A stretch of DNA of 64,000 nucleotides from Nemertoderma westbladi (taxonomy: Eukaryota > Xenacoelomorpha > Nemertodermatida > Nemertodermatidae). The stretch is taken from contig JAUCBJ010008796.1 in the NCBI GenBank assembly GCA_032718475.1, positions 33,253 to 97,252 of the forward strand, given 5' to 3'. This document shows, one piece after another, positions 21,215-32,711 of the stretch (its first letter is position 1; every line of letters begins with the position of its first letter). The notes beneath the pieces are model-generated. The model searched no databases. It worked only from the letters and a program-made list of their open reading frames with translations, and was not told the DNA's origin. The position numbers and the translations under genes are program-made.

Positions 21215-22990
21215 TCAATAACACTGTAAAACGACGCGAAGTGGGCAATCATCAGGCAACATAGAAACTTTTTTCAGAAATGATTCTCATCTATCCAAAA
21301 TTAATGCTTTTAAGTGCAGAAATCCACTTCCAATGTAAATTAATTCATTGGGGGTAGACTTCCTAACGCCCAACAATGTTTTTAGAATCTGTTGGTATTG
21401 GTCTTCAACAGATTTTAAATTGCCCACCCAGGACTCGCACCCATATAATATAGATGAGAAAAGAGCTGTTCTGCGACTCTCTTCTTAATTAATCATGGCA
21501 CATCAACATTTTTATTTATAAAGGCAGTGAATTACAAAATATGTTTGTATTTTGCCTTTAAATGTAAGTCAAGGGCAGACTTAAACTCCCCATCCTGAGT
21601 AAAAAAAGCCGGTAATATACGTATTCCCCTGTAATTGTTGCACATAGCCCTACTACCCCTCTTAAAAATATTAATTAAACGAGACTTAGACCATTCAGAA
21701 GGATAAACAGCACTCGAGAATACAAGAATAAATAATGCTGTGATATATATTAACCACTGGATAGGTAGAAAACGTAGAAACCCTGGTGCGTATCCATCCG
21801 GCCCACTACCCGTACCACTCTGGTGCGTATCCGTCCGGCCCACTACCTGTACCACTACCCAGCCCACTACCCGGCCCACTCTGGTGCGTATCCGTCCGGC
21901 CCACTACCCGTACCACTCTGGTGCGTATCCGTCCGGCCCACTACCCGTACCACTCTGGTGCGTATCCGTCCGGCCCACTACCCGTACCACTACCCAGCCC
22001 ACTACCCGGCCCACTCTGGTGTGTATCCGTCCGGCCCACTACCCGTACCACTCTGGTGCGTATCCGTCCGGCCCACTACCCGTACCACTACCCGGCCCAC
22101 TACCGGCCCACTCTGGTGCGTATCCGTCCGGCCCACTACCCGTACCGCTCTGGTGCGTATCCATCCGGCCCACTACCCATACCGCTCTGGTGCGTATCCA
22201 TCCGGCCCACTACCCGTACCACTCTGGTGCGTATCCATCCGGCCCACTTCCCGTACCACTCTTAATTTTCCCTACTGCCTCAGTTAGCTCGCCGACTGTA
22301 ATATAATCGTCAAGGCATGGAATATATGGCAAGGGTGACGCATCTCGGTCGAGATGGATATGGTCTATGTCTGGTTGAGTGACGTTCAAGACTTTCTCAT
22401 AGTGTAATTTAAACTCCTCATCACTCAGTTGAATCTCAGACGCAGTTGTACCATCCTGGAGACTGCCCCTCCAGTTGATAGCACTCCAGCAGCGTTATCC
22501 TTCTATAGCAACTGAGTCCACCTGTTATGTGAGTCTCGCGAACCTCCAGCCATCGAGCTGACTTGAGCAGATTCAGCAAAATTATACTTGACTTAGAAGC
22601 AGATTTATACAGAGAGTTAGTAATAGACTCAATGGTTGCATCAACACTGGCTTCCTGTGGCACAGATATTGCAGTCGACTCCTATACACTTGATTGGTTT
22701 ATTACCCATAACCAGAGTGTGCATGCGCAAGCTACAGGCAAACTCATGATGACTACCCAACTCTACACCATGCCCATATATATATATTCGCCAACCATTG
22801 TATCTGCTAAGAGTGTTGCTACCAGGCGGGGATGGTTGGATGGGATTCTCCGGTCAGTTATCACTTTGACAGCCTGTGAAAAATCCAAGCACTCTGGTGA
22901 AGTAATACACAGATCGATTTCTGATATCCATACTTCACGCTGTCTAAAAGTAAGACCGGTACTGAGACAACCCATTTCTATAACTAAATG
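21215..22990 (-). pseudogene. Decayed LINE (endonuclease tail, RT start, C-terminal part)
   Basis: Reading on the minus strand from high to low coordinates: an apurinic-type endonuclease C-terminus (22763-22975, SEIDLCITSPE and a later PSNHPRLVATL); a linker (22436-22663); the RT entry region (around 22300); a minisatellite (21783-22262); an RT0-1 segment (about 21610-21780, WSKSRLINIFKRG and NNYRGI); and a C-terminal segment (21230-21480, SILYGCESWVGN and a following LGVR). The RT catalytic core between about 21480 and 21540 is missing. Several stops and shifts show it is dead. Confidence 0.7.
21783..22262 (-). repeat. 37-bp minisatellite expanded from the GPDG motif of a LINE RT
   Basis: About 13 units of CTGGTGCGTATCCGTCCGGC plus CCACTACCCGTACCACT, some with an extra 24-bp insert. 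Because 37 is not a multiple of three, all three + frames stay open; those frames are not genes. On the minus strand a unit reads as GSGPDGYAPEW-like sequence, which continues into the flanking LINE frame on both sides at the conserved GPDG position of LINE RTs. Confidence 0.8.
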
Positions 22991-23771
22991 ATTAGCTACT
23001 ACTAATCCTGTTTATTTTATTATCCCGCATAATTTGTGTTAATTATGATGTTAATGATGTTAATCCAAGTGATAGTTTCATTTTTTATTTAAATCTGATT
23101 GTGCTTATACATTCTCCATATCTAAGTAAATATCCAAAAAGTTAAAGATTCATATCTCATTGAATCGTATCGTAGGTATCCATAACATTGTTATTATTAT
23201 GATAAAAACCTTTTATATTTACTTTTCCGTATCCAGTCAAGATTTTACACCTTTTCAATTTATTTATCCGCATCCAGTCAAGATTTTAGATTAGTTTTTA
23301 GACATTAGCCAAAGTAATTCTACATAAACTGTTCTCAGTATCTCAGTCAGTTTGTCATTATATTTATTTCCGGATAGGGAATCGTGAAATCAAAGTAATC
23401 GGTCAAACTTGTTGTCTAAATCAATTTATAGCGGACGTGAGCAAACCAAGCGGGAAATTATTGAATAGAACAATTTTGGAATGGCGTTTTTCTCTGTTAA
23501 GAGGTGTACTCCCATGGCTCCTTAAAAGTCTCATAAAGTACAAGTCTCATAAATTTACCAAGATTTATAACCTGAAATATACTATACTCACTGATACAAA
23601 ACCCATTAGCTGACCTCATCTGTCCTTACCGAGCAACTAAAATAATAAACGTAATTATTTACTATTTTACTTCTATAAACCAGTACGATACATCCCTGCC
23701 GTATCCTTTGTATGTTGTATTAATTCTCTATATTAATTGATAATTCCTTCTATAATTGTTTCATCCGATAG
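22991..23771 (+). other. AT-rich non-coding DNA upstream of the Ig exons
   Basis: No ORF, repeat or element end recognised apart from a partially repeated CCGTATCCAGTCAAGATTTTA (about 23226 and 23268). It could be an intron or upstream flank of the host gene. Confidence 0.5.
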
Positions 23772-23950
23772 ATATGAGCAATCTACCAGCTTTAACTATA
23801 CAAACTAATAAAGCATCACTGCATTGGGGCACATCTTTTATCTTGGATTGCACATTTGCATTTAAGCCTCTGAAGGACTCCCCTATAACAATGAAATGGT
23901 ACAGAAATGGTACGGAAATGTTTATTCACACAGATCCTCGTTACTTTCAG
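23772..23950 (+). CDS. Host gene exon 1 of those seen: first half of Ig domain 1
   Basis: Acceptor AG before 23772 (or AG before 23790 in the same frame); donor CAG|GTAAAATT at 23950/23951. It encodes the B-to-C strand half of an Ig-like domain: the first Cys in ILDCTF, then Trp in MKWYRNG. It enters in phase 1 and leaves in phase 0. The second half is the next exon. Earlier exons, including any signal peptide, were not found, so the ATG inside this exon is probably not the start. Confidence 0.7.
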
Positions 23951-24430
23951 GTAAAATTATATTGTATGAAATGTATATTTTATGGTGAATTTTAATTTAT
24001 AGTAAAGTAAAGTTAAGTGAACGTGTGAAAAACGAAACAATGGAGGCAATCCGAAGGTTCCTCTCTCTTGGCTGTTACCTATAAGGTATGGAGCCACACT
24101 AACTCCCAAGAGTGAACACACCATAACTATACAACCCTTTCTTTACTTCCCCAGCAGAATCTAGCTCCCCATTATTGTACAGCTGTATTTGCGTAATCAC
24201 TAATGTCTAAAGTGTCTTGCATTTAACTGCAACATATCAAAATCCCCTTGTCACAAATACCCAGTTTTACAGGTCTGCATCTAACATAAAATAAGTTAAC
24301 TAATTATCAACTGAGTTTAAACAGGTCACTACAATATATCATGAAAAAAGTACATAAAATCGCATTGCATAAACTTATGAATTTTTCCTACTATTTGTTT
24401 ATAACATACCGACTTATTCTCATCCAATAG

Positions 24431-24566
24431 GTTATTGGTACCGCTGGACATTCTTTGACGATTACTGACGTTGTTTACTCAGATATTGGTGTCTATAAAT
24501 GCGCTATCCGAGGTTACGATGGATCTACCAAGTTCAGCCTTGAAGTTTCCATAGGCGTTTTAGAAC
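24431..24566 (+). CDS. Host gene exon 2: second half of Ig domain 1
   Basis: Acceptor CCAATAG|GTTATT, donor GAAC|GTAAGG. It encodes LTITDVVYSDIGVYKCA, the Asp-x-Gly-x-Tyr-x-Cys signature of an Ig domain, and the final strand. Phase 0 in, phase 1 out, joining the previous exon without a frame break and pairing its Cys with the exon 1 Cys. The intron between them is 480 bp. Confidence 0.75.
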
Positions 24567-25329
24567 GTAAGGACAAATATTATTATCAAAAAAAATTATT
24601 TGTTCGCAAAATATGGTAGTTTAATCCACCCACTTTGGAAAAATTGTTAATGATACAAAAGTAGATAATTAAGCGCCGATATTTATGTTTAGATTTAATT
24701 AACTTGGTATTTAGTAAGTATTTATGAATTTATTTGAAATGATAATTTTTTTAATTAAACACCGCATTAATGAAAAACAAATTATGGTTACGAGTTTAAA
24801 TGTACATTTGGTAGTATGGATCTAGTATGAACTTGAAGGTCAGATCTGCACAACACTAAAGAACATAGAGCTAAGCTACTAGCTACATTATCTTTGTCCA
24901 CCTCTCAAACTCACAAAGTTGTTCAGTTACTATTGCCAAATTTTTCATGTAAATCCAAAACACAATACAGCAAACCTTGAATATAAACTACAATTTAATA
25001 TAATGTTAACTGTTAAATTATGTGAAAGAAAAACAAATACAGTATTTTGCTAAGCTTCATAACCATAACTAGAGCATAATTATTCGAAGCAGAGAGGTGC
25101 TCAAAAAATATGATATAGCATCATATTTCCATAAAATTATTTCCGTAAAGTAAACCAGTATATATACTTCCTAAAAAAGAGACATGTTGGGCACAAGAAG
25201 TTGATCTAATTCTTCCAATTCTTTGTATGTTTCCCACAAATCCATCCCATGATTAAATTAAGAGTAATCCCTATCTCCACCAGTGTAGGAGGTTTCTTCG
25301 ATATTAACATGGTCGATTCTGGTCAATTC
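24567..25329 (+). other. Intron sequence, AT-rich
   Basis: Non-coding part of the 1.29-kb intron between Ig domains 1 and 2. Nothing recognised in it before the LINE 3' end that starts near 25330. Confidence 0.6.
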
Positions 25330-25625
25330 CAACTGAATTTAAGATACGTTCACACATCATGAACGTTCACATTCATGAACGCAGATTAAGATTCAGTGGG
25401 CACTGCTGGTGAAGTAAAGACGAGGTCATACCAGATCTACTTTTCTGGCAACCAACTCATGGAAAGCGTAGTCGTGGACGACCGGCCATAACATATATAG
25501 ATCAACTTGAAAGGGATACTGAACTTGGGAGAAACGAAATTGCGACAACTATGGAGAATCGGGAAGCCTGGAAGGATCTCATTTCCACTGTCCGAGTTCG
25601 CTCGACCTAGTAGTAGTAGTAGTTC
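25330..25625 (+). pseudogene. 5'-truncated LINE 3' end (RT C-terminus plus AGT tail)
   Basis: One frame with a single stop reads LRFSGHCW, then LLFWQPTHGKRSRGRP, ITYIDQLERDT and MENREAWKDLIS. This is the widespread C-terminal signature of animal LINE ORF2 proteins (HGxRxRGRPxxTYxDxLxxD). It is followed by stop and (TAG)n/(AGT)n, a microsatellite 3' tail. A dead-on-arrival insertion inside a host intron. Confidence 0.75.
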
Positions 25626-25852
25626 ACAATAATATCATATCAACATCAATATCATGTCATGATAGAAAACTTAATCCAAATATGGATATATTGGATGCAA
25701 CTTTATTGGCGTAATAAATGTGTGAATCAATAATAATACATCAGTGAATAAATCAGTATAAATAAACAAGACAGCTTTATCTATTTTAGATCGAATTCAG
25801 ATATGAATTTTGAAGCAAAAATATGAAATAATTATGGTTTATTTTTTACCAG

Positions 25853-26025
25853 CGATCGTTCTACCCGATATATGGATGGACCGTGTTAGTTCCATAATCT
25901 ACGAATCAATGCAACTGACTTGCCACTTTTCTGAAACACCTAAGAATAATGGCGATATTGTTACTCTGAAATGGATACAAAATGATGTTGAGATTTCTGT
26001 GTCAAATGCTAATCATTACGAACAG
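25853..26025 (+). CDS. Host gene exon 3: first half of Ig domain 2
   Basis: Acceptor TTTTTTACCAG|CGATCG, donor GAACAG|GTTTGA. It encodes the first Cys in MQLTCHFS and Trp in VTLKWIQND. Phase 1 in, phase 0 out, exactly as in Ig domain 1. The following intron is 12.8 kb and packed with transposable elements. Confidence 0.75.
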
Positions 26026-26650
26026 GTTTGAAAACCATAACAACAATAAATGATATGGTACTGTTCTTGTGCGAGATATACGAGCAAAAATTGTAGCAAT
26101 ACAGAATTAAACTAATTATTTTATTTATTTTAAATTTTTTTCTCTATTTAGACTTATGTGGATATTAGTAGTATAATATGTAAAGTATAATATACTACTA
26201 GGATCGGCATGCTACATTGCAGCTGTATTTTTAAGAATGCTGTGCCGGTATATTAAGTATAATATAGTAAGTAATTATAATATAATATTTTATAATAAAA
26301 TTATATTTTGAAAATCTAATCTTAGGTTGATCGAAATATATTTTTGACAGACCAATATCAAGCAAGTAAAATTAATTGGAAACAGAGAAACAACATGTTG
26401 CTATCTGTTCAACTGTAAGTAGTCATCATTTTGTTTAAGCAGGGACACGAAGTGCAACCCTGTTTAAATACTGTAAGTAAAATTATCACATTGGTTACAT
26501 TTTTGCATACGTGTTTCGCCGGGATTTGGCTCATCAGCTACACTAACCCGTGCATGCCACATGTTAATCCAACTAACTACACCTAAATCCAGCTAAATAC
26601 ACACACATACATATAAACAAAATAGCATAACATATTTGTTGGCCATAGCT
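26026..26650 (+). other. Intron sequence before the SINE and second BEL copy
   Basis: AT-rich, no gene. A TATAATATA-rich stretch lies at 26160-26310. No LTR of the second BEL element could be recognised here. Confidence 0.5.
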
Positions 26651-26671
26651 TTTTCAAATTCGGCAATGATG

Positions 26672-26735
26672 TCCAGGTGGGATCAAACTGGTGACCTCCG
26701 AGTTGGAAGTCTGACGCTCTAACCATTCAGCTAGT
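26672..26735 (-). mobile_element. tRNA-derived SINE head (minus strand)
   Basis: On the minus strand, TAGCTGAATGG (26723-26733) matches a pol III A box, and AGTTTGATCCC (about 26678-26688) approximates a B box at the right spacing. The intervening arm is poorly paired, so it is not a functional tRNA. It abuts the start of the second BEL copy. Confidence 0.5.
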
Positions 26736-26759
26736 TTTGGATGAACAACATGTGGAGAT

Positions 26760-27172
26760 CTTACGTGCAGCGGAGGCGAGAAAGGATGCCGAGTGAGAAG
26801 AGGAGCGCAGTCGCAGAGTTGAGGCAAAACTGCAGGAGTTGGAAGACACACGTAAGCGCAAGGAACTCAAACGCGAACGCAAAGAACGCGAACACAAACA
26901 TAGGAAACTCGAATGCGAATTCGAAAGTGAAGAACGCAACGCAAGGAATGTGAACTTGAACACGAATGGGAAGAATGCGAACTTGAACTCTAACGCGAAC
27001 GTGAAGAACACAAACGCGAGGATAGGCAGATACAATGCAAAATTGAACATGAGCGTGAGCGACGATTGCTACGTGAGGAACAAGTGAACTTGAAGGCAGA
27101 AACCACTGCGAGAATTGCTAAGAAAGTAGAACAACGACAGTTAGCCAAACTAGAAAGTGTGAGGTTAGACTA
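26760..27172 (+). pseudogene. Gag coiled-coil region of second BEL copy
   Basis: Dense AAGCGCAAGGAACTC-like repeats encode Arg/Lys/Glu-rich helix. The frame shifts at least twice, and a later segment reads EHKREDRQIQCKIEHERERR before a stop. It corresponds in position and character to the coiled coil in gag of the first element. Confidence 0.55.
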
Positions 27173-27914
27173 GACTTAGACAAGTACTCCGATCGCGAAA
27201 CCGTTTTCTGCATATCGCATACCTGTTGGTATTAGTGCCTCACTGATTGCACAAGGTCTGCGCTATCAAGAGGATGCTTCAAGGTTAGAATATTACTGCG
27301 ACTCAGACGAGATGATAGAAGAAACTCCAAGAGGACAAAGATTGGACAAACCAAAACCAAGGGTTTGGAATCTGCCAATGGATTATGTCAGACCAGTTCG
27401 AGAGAAAACTTCCGAGTTAAACCGGAGGAAGGATCTTATGAAAGGAAACATCTTAGCCAAATAGAGCCAACAACAAAATTGAGTCAGGAATTTGTCACAA
27501 GAGAGAAGATGAGCGCTGGTATAGTGCAAGCTATAGCCCCGCACATCCAACCTATTACGGATATACTAAGCAACCTACAACTGATATATGCTGCTCAACT
27601 AAAGACTGATTTTAATCCGAGTAGACAAGAACAAGGTAGAGCCCAGTCTGGTGCACGAGTATGTATATCGGAGGCACAATTCTACAAAGACCTCAGGTAA
27701 GGACACCTGTTCCTACAATTTACAATCCCGATTTCTTGCACTCGGATGAAAGATTTATAGAAGGGGCTTGGATTAGAGCTTCAGGCTGTAAACCACTTCG
27801 AGATCAGGTAAGCAGTAGTGACTCGAGTGAGGAAGGCGAAGATTTAAGATGGCAGAAATCCTATAACCGGAAGGGAGGAAGAACAATAGTCGAGCAGGTG
27901 AGTTAAACCCATGG

Positions 27915-28630
27915 GTGGGGGCCAAACTCGACAACCCTGCAGAGTTGACTAACTTATTAACTAGGAATTATGCCACCCTCAGGGACATTGGTAAGTTTGC
28001 CGCCAGGCAGGGATTGCTGGCGCAACAACCCCAAAAGTTTATGGGCAACCATAAACATTGGAGGAAGTTTAACACTTATGTCAATGAGCAGTTAACAAAC
28101 AGTACCTTTACCCCCAATGAAAAATTAAATTACTTATTGCAAATGCTCCATCGTGAGCCAAGAGCCATTGCTGACAATTTCGTTGGAAACAAAAGGGCAT
28201 CTGAACTAACAATGAGACCCTTAGCGACATCTATGGGAATAAGACCAAAATGGCACAATCAATAGTAGAGGATTTGGGGAAAGGTGGAAAAATCACAACA
28301 CCTTTAGAACTGTTAAACTTGGCCAATGCCATTTCAAATGCCTTAGATATTTTAAAAACAGTGAATTTACCACACCATGGTGATCACGCTGAGGTTTTAA
28401 AGAGTATAATAAGACGCCTGAACATGTGTTATCAGCAAAAATGGCGAAAATTAGAGAACAGGTTGGAGGGTCAGGATAAGGTGTTAACACTAAGACATAT
28501 TCATGATATGACAGCTAAGTCAAACTTCTCAGAAGTGAATATGAGAGAAACTAAACCTGCTTTGGGAAGGTCTATGGTAAGTTTCAATGAAGACAAACAG
28601 ACTGTGACATTTAACTCGGTAGATAAATAG
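27915..28630 (+). pseudogene. Gag (DUF1759-like) of second BEL copy
   Basis: Two overlapping frames (27915-28265 and 28250-28630) together cover a gag domain: KHWRKFNTYVNEQL and NEKLNYLLQML match the WLPFNEYYKDSI and GEKLRFLIKCL segments of the first element. The frame breaks around 28250. Zinc knuckles and protease do not follow, so that part is deleted. Confidence 0.65.
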
Positions 28631-28698
28631 CGGAACAATAAATGGAGCGGAACAGCTGATCACACACCAAATATGGGAAACAAGACCAGCCGAGCCTT

Positions 28699-30021
28699 AT
28701 GTCAATTTGCCACACGCCCACAGGACTATATTGGGTTGGTATACACGGCACACGCGTACCTATCGCATATGAGTTCCCAAGTGGCGACAAGCTAATCGAT
28801 GTATACGATGACTCGCAAACTATACCTCAGACAGCACCTAACCCATGCAATTCCGTAGAACAAATGGATATAGACAATTTCAGAAGAACCTGTATCGATC
28901 ATTACAGTGATTTTAGCAAATCAGAGGAAGAGTTATATCCTGGTAATGTGAAATTGTCAGAACCACTCTATAATGATCGAACAGACAGTGAACTCAAGGA
29001 CTACTGTTATCAGACCCGTGGGTCTGGTTCAGTAGCTCACTTGACATACTTAAGTAACGTCATCACATATACCAACAAAGTTGAAGGTCAGGTGGCGAAA
29101 TATCGAGACCTCGATATTTTTCAATTAAGCAAAGAAGAATTGAATAAAGAACAGATTCGTCAAGACCTTGTGATGGGAGCTAGGACTATAGAATGGTTAA
29201 ACAAGGATGCAATGGAACCTGGATGATACGATGTGACCATATCTGCAGACAAGAAGAGATCTATAGAGATAATGGAAGATACTATACATCTTTTGCCAAG
29301 CGGACATTTTGAGGTCCAAATGTTGTGGCATCAACAGCCTCTAAAATTAGAAAATAATTACAGCCTGCCATTAAAACAATTGACTGGGGTGAGGGTGCGG
29401 CTGTTAAGGAATCAGGACATGAAGGAGAAATATTGCACTCAGATAAACAATTATCTGACAAAGGGATTCGCCGGAAAGGTAGAGAACCCAGAGATTGAGT
29501 CCAACCAGACTTATCTCCCACATCACTACGTAACCTATCCAGATAAACCTAACAAAGTCCGCATAGTAAATGATTACGCTTCAGTTTATAAGGGTATGTC
29601 CTTAAACTCGGAACTTATGGACAGTCCCAATCTGAATAACTATTTAATCGGGATATTGGTAAGCTTCAGACAGCACCGATTTGCATTTACATGCGACATT
29701 GAGGCAATGTTTCATCAAGTGCGAGCCTGCAAGGCTGATCAGGACAGCCTCAGATTTCTCTGGTATGAGAACGAAGACTTATCAGGTCCAGTGGTTACAT
29801 ACCAGATGTATGTTAGGATATTCAGTGCTCGCAACAGCCCAAACGGCATATTATTTGTTCTAAAGAAGACCGCAATGGCCCAAATTGGGAATTATCCGGC
29901 TGATGTCATTGAGTCGATCCTTAAGAACTTCTATATGGATGACGGATTAGTTTCCACGATTCGTAGATTAACTAATATATATAAAGTAACCGAAGTTATT
30001 TATATATTGGAGGATATTTAA
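28699..30021 (+). pseudogene. Pre-RT linker and reverse transcriptase of second BEL copy
   Basis: 28699-29226 and 29233-30021 are one protein broken by a stop at 29224. The first begins with a segment resembling the region after the protease. The second carries GHFEVQMLWHQQPL, the LPHHYV segment, MSLNSELMDSPNL, the CDIEAMFHQV motif and YMDD at 29932-29943. The frame ends after the YMDDG strand, so the palm C-terminus, RNase H and integrase are missing. Confidence 0.8.
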
Positions 30022-30056
30022 AGGACAATAATGAAGGGATATATCCCTGAAGAGCC

Positions 30057-30794
30057 ATGGAGAAGGTGAACCACAAAGGAGGATGCAGCACTGCCATTCG
30101 CCCGCCATGGCAACATTTATTACCATCAGCGATCTGTGGTGGAGCTAAACACAGAAATAAACACAATTATGACAAGGGTATGAGAAAGGAGAGGTTAAAG
30201 GCGGTGGAAGATAGGATGGAAGTGTTGAGGCGGGAGTATAGAAGTCAATATCCGTATGATTTCACTGCAGATATATATGATATAAGCGTAAACCCTGGTG
30301 AAGAGATTGCAAAGATGTATCATATGAACATGTTCTTATCACATGATGAACCCTTATCTGCCATAAGTGACCATTTCGATGGAATGCATTTGTATAGAAG
30401 GACGCGATGAGATGACGAGGAAATGCCAAAGGTCTTTAGCGTGTATAAATTGTTCTATAAGTGCTGTGAATGCATGAACAAACAAGATGTTTCCATTCGT
30501 GATTGTGTGAATGAAGAAAGACCCGACCCAATATTGACACGGTGTAAAGCACATCAATTCCTCAGGAACAACAAAGGAGGATATTCAATGAGTAATCCGA
30601 TGATAACCATAGATTTCAGCAGAAAGAAGCCACCAGCGCCTATTACACCAAGGATTACGACTCCGGATCCTTATAGTGAGATTGGAACTCGTACTACTTC
30701 TGCTTTAGTGGAAATGACTGCTGCCATGTTGCTTTATCGAGCGTATAAAGATTTGGAGGCGCAACGCGAAGCTGCACAGGACTCGGGAACATAA
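30057..30794 (+). pseudogene. N-terminal half of the second-ORF homologue
   Basis: Two frames (30057-30410, 30423-30794) align in order with residues about 130-330 of the 13316-17569 ORF. A helical block (EVLRREYRSQYP versus EFLRETYLN) is followed by MYHMNMFLSHDEPLS versus LYFTMMYLTADRPLP. Then comes a CX2C...CX2H zinc motif (LFYKCCEC, later TRCKAH) matching LWYYCDSC...RRCAKH. Conservation of the zinc ligands in a divergent copy supports a real protein rather than chance ORFs. Confidence 0.65.
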
Positions 30795-31039
30795 CCCACG
30801 GGTTGGGAACTCTCGAGTCCTTGGTCAACTTTCGATCCACAACCTCCAGATAGAAAGCTCACGCATGAGCATCAGGATGAGATAGAGGCATTACAGCAAG
30901 AAGAACAAGCGGTGAAGGTGAAAAAGCTTTTCAAGAAACGATTAGTCGAGTACAACAGGAATGCAGAGAGACGCCAAGGAGAGGTAGTGAGAGTCATGGG
31001 GTTCGTCCCACAAGCTATATCTCAACCTAAACCAACGCC

Positions 31040-31660
31040 AATGGAGAAGGATGGAGGAGTCGTTGGAGGATTGGAAATTAATGTTCTATGATAATGAAGG
31101 AGGGTCACACCAGGAATGTTTGACCAGCAAGTGTATCCAGATCTGGGTGGCCGATGGTGTAACTCATGTGTTCATGCGCATGAGGGCGGACGGAGATAGA
31201 CCAGAGCTGATTATAACGACCCAATAAAGAAGGGGAAAGGACCCGAGAGAGCAGATTTTGAAAGTGTGTAGACGCGGAGGGATGCATGGAGCAGAGAGGA
31301 TAGATGCGAGGATGTTGCCTAAGAAGGTTAGGGAGGCGATATTAAACCAGGATTATGTGAAGGTAGAATCAGGTGTCCAGAGCGATTTGGAGAGCGATTT
31401 TAACGCTATGGAGGACCCGGAAGACCGGCTACCGAGACCCTTCGTCAACACAAAACTATTATTGTTATGGTCGCAGGATGTTAGGATATACAGGGAATAT
31501 CCTATGTCAGCTAAGACTGGTATGGGTGTTTTATAGCGCACCCATTATATAATTGGGATTTTAAATTAAAGCCGCAGAAGAAGTATGAGGAGGCATATGG
31601 TAAGAATACAGCTACATCAACGATTAAATTAGAGCCCTTTTCACCAGACAAATGAATTAA
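31040..31660 (+). pseudogene. Exonuclease-like half of the second-ORF homologue
   Basis: Three frame segments. First, a MFYDNEGGS motif (D-N-E codons 31090-31098) and a THVF strand, matching TYDNEGS and STHVF of the intact ORF. Second, 31258-31536 with MLPKKVREAIL, KVESGVQSDLESDF (D codon 31384) and RPFVNTKLLLLW, matching MLPQPVLEML, KIGSAVYGDLQNDF and PFVDTQLIAPW. Third, near 31540-31660, a YNWDFK block and PFSPDK ending in stop. The Asp of VDT is Asn here. Degraded, but the motif order is fully kept. Confidence 0.65.
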
Positions 31661-31665
31661 AGGAA

Positions 31666-32256
31666 GTGAATCCACTTTGGCATCCGATGAGTCGGATAGC
31701 TGGAAAAGGGGGCACAAAAAAACAAGTAACACGCGAACCGAGTTCAGAAGAACTTGTAAAAAAAACTACAAGTAATTCTAATTCAATGCAGATATGTTTT
31801 GGATTTGTCATTCTTGTATTTCTTATTGTATTTACAGAGGTTCAAATAGGTTGGTGCACAATGTCTCTTTATGGACAACATAATGAGATAGAAGCAAAAT
31901 TTGTTAAACAACAAGCCGAACAATAGGAGTTATTGATGCACCAGGATAAAGAATGAGATTGTTAGGGCACAGTGTAGTCTAGTGCATCCAGATGTAGATA
32001 GAATAATGAATAAACAGTAGGAAGTTCAGAAACTAATAGAGGAAAGTTTGAGTTTATAGTTTATATGATCAATGCAAGTCATGTATGTAACTGGAATTGA
32101 ACCTTGGAAAAAGTCCAAGTTGTGGTCCATGGTTTTTAAGAAGAAGATGAAACTATGGATAAGTATCATGTATTCATGGCAGTATTTGGAGATCCAAGAA
32201 AAGAGTTTTGGATAGGTTTAGATGTAATACATCAGGCAACAGAAAAACTCTCTTGA
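31666..32256 (+). pseudogene. Broken type II membrane / fibrinogen-like sequence
   Basis: 31666-31926 encodes a hydrophilic N-terminus, a single hydrophobic segment (ICFGFVILVFLIVF) and a short stalk. After several stops the sequence at about 32155-32254 reads FGDPRKEFWIGLDVIHQAT, close to the (G)EFWLGLDKIHxLT core of fibrinogen-related domains. TM then about 100 residues then this motif fits a type II membrane fibrinogen-like protein. It has no introns and multiple stops, so it could be a retrocopy. It is cut at about 32257 by the LINE tail. The link between the two parts is inference. Confidence 0.45.
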
Positions 32257-32711
32257 ACTTGAACTTGAAATTTATTTGCCATATAGACAGAATATACGTA
32301 AGTGTTGCAAAGCACCCCAACACCAAAGATTTTACCGAAATCATGGAGTGAGTGGGTGAGAGTATGATATGTCTATGATGGCCTGGATGGCAGCTAATAG
32401 CATTGCTAGTAAGAGCTACCACCCAGAAAGTGAGCAAATGCATGATGCTGAATATGTGCAAAGAAGTAATGAGGGGTGGGTGTAGGGGGAGGGTGGGGTG
32501 GTTAGGGGAGACCTGTCAGCAAAAAAAGAAATTAATCGATTTCAACTTTATATTATAATATAGTAGAATTATTTAGAATAATGTTGAACGGACGCAATAG
32601 AGAGACTAAAGATTTTAATAAAGAGTGTATGTATATACTAAACTTTAAATTATACACTGTTTGTATGTAAACTGTAGCTACCGTATAAAGTACAGTATAT
32701 ATATTTATATT

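Larger units (their letters stand above)
26741..31660 (+). mobile_element. Decayed, internally deleted BEL/Pao copy with the same second ORF
   Basis: In order on the + strand: charged coiled coil (26.76-27.17 kb), gag (27.9-28.6 kb), a post-protease linker (28.7-29.2 kb), RT with YMDD (29.2-30.0 kb), then directly the second-ORF homologue (30.06-31.66 kb). Protease, RNase H, integrase and the long spacer are absent, so a deletion joins RT to ORF2 near 30020-30057. Many stops and shifts. The RT is clearly related to, but divergent from, the 18.8-kb element. LTRs were not recognised. Confidence 0.75.

Noticed and set aside
21740-22306. Three overlapping + strand ORFs of 154-188 codons
   Set aside because: They are the three frames of a 37-bp minisatellite; no start context or domain.
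26839-27087. Asn-rich ORF as a separate gene
   Set aside because: Out-of-frame reading of the degraded gag coiled-coil repeat.
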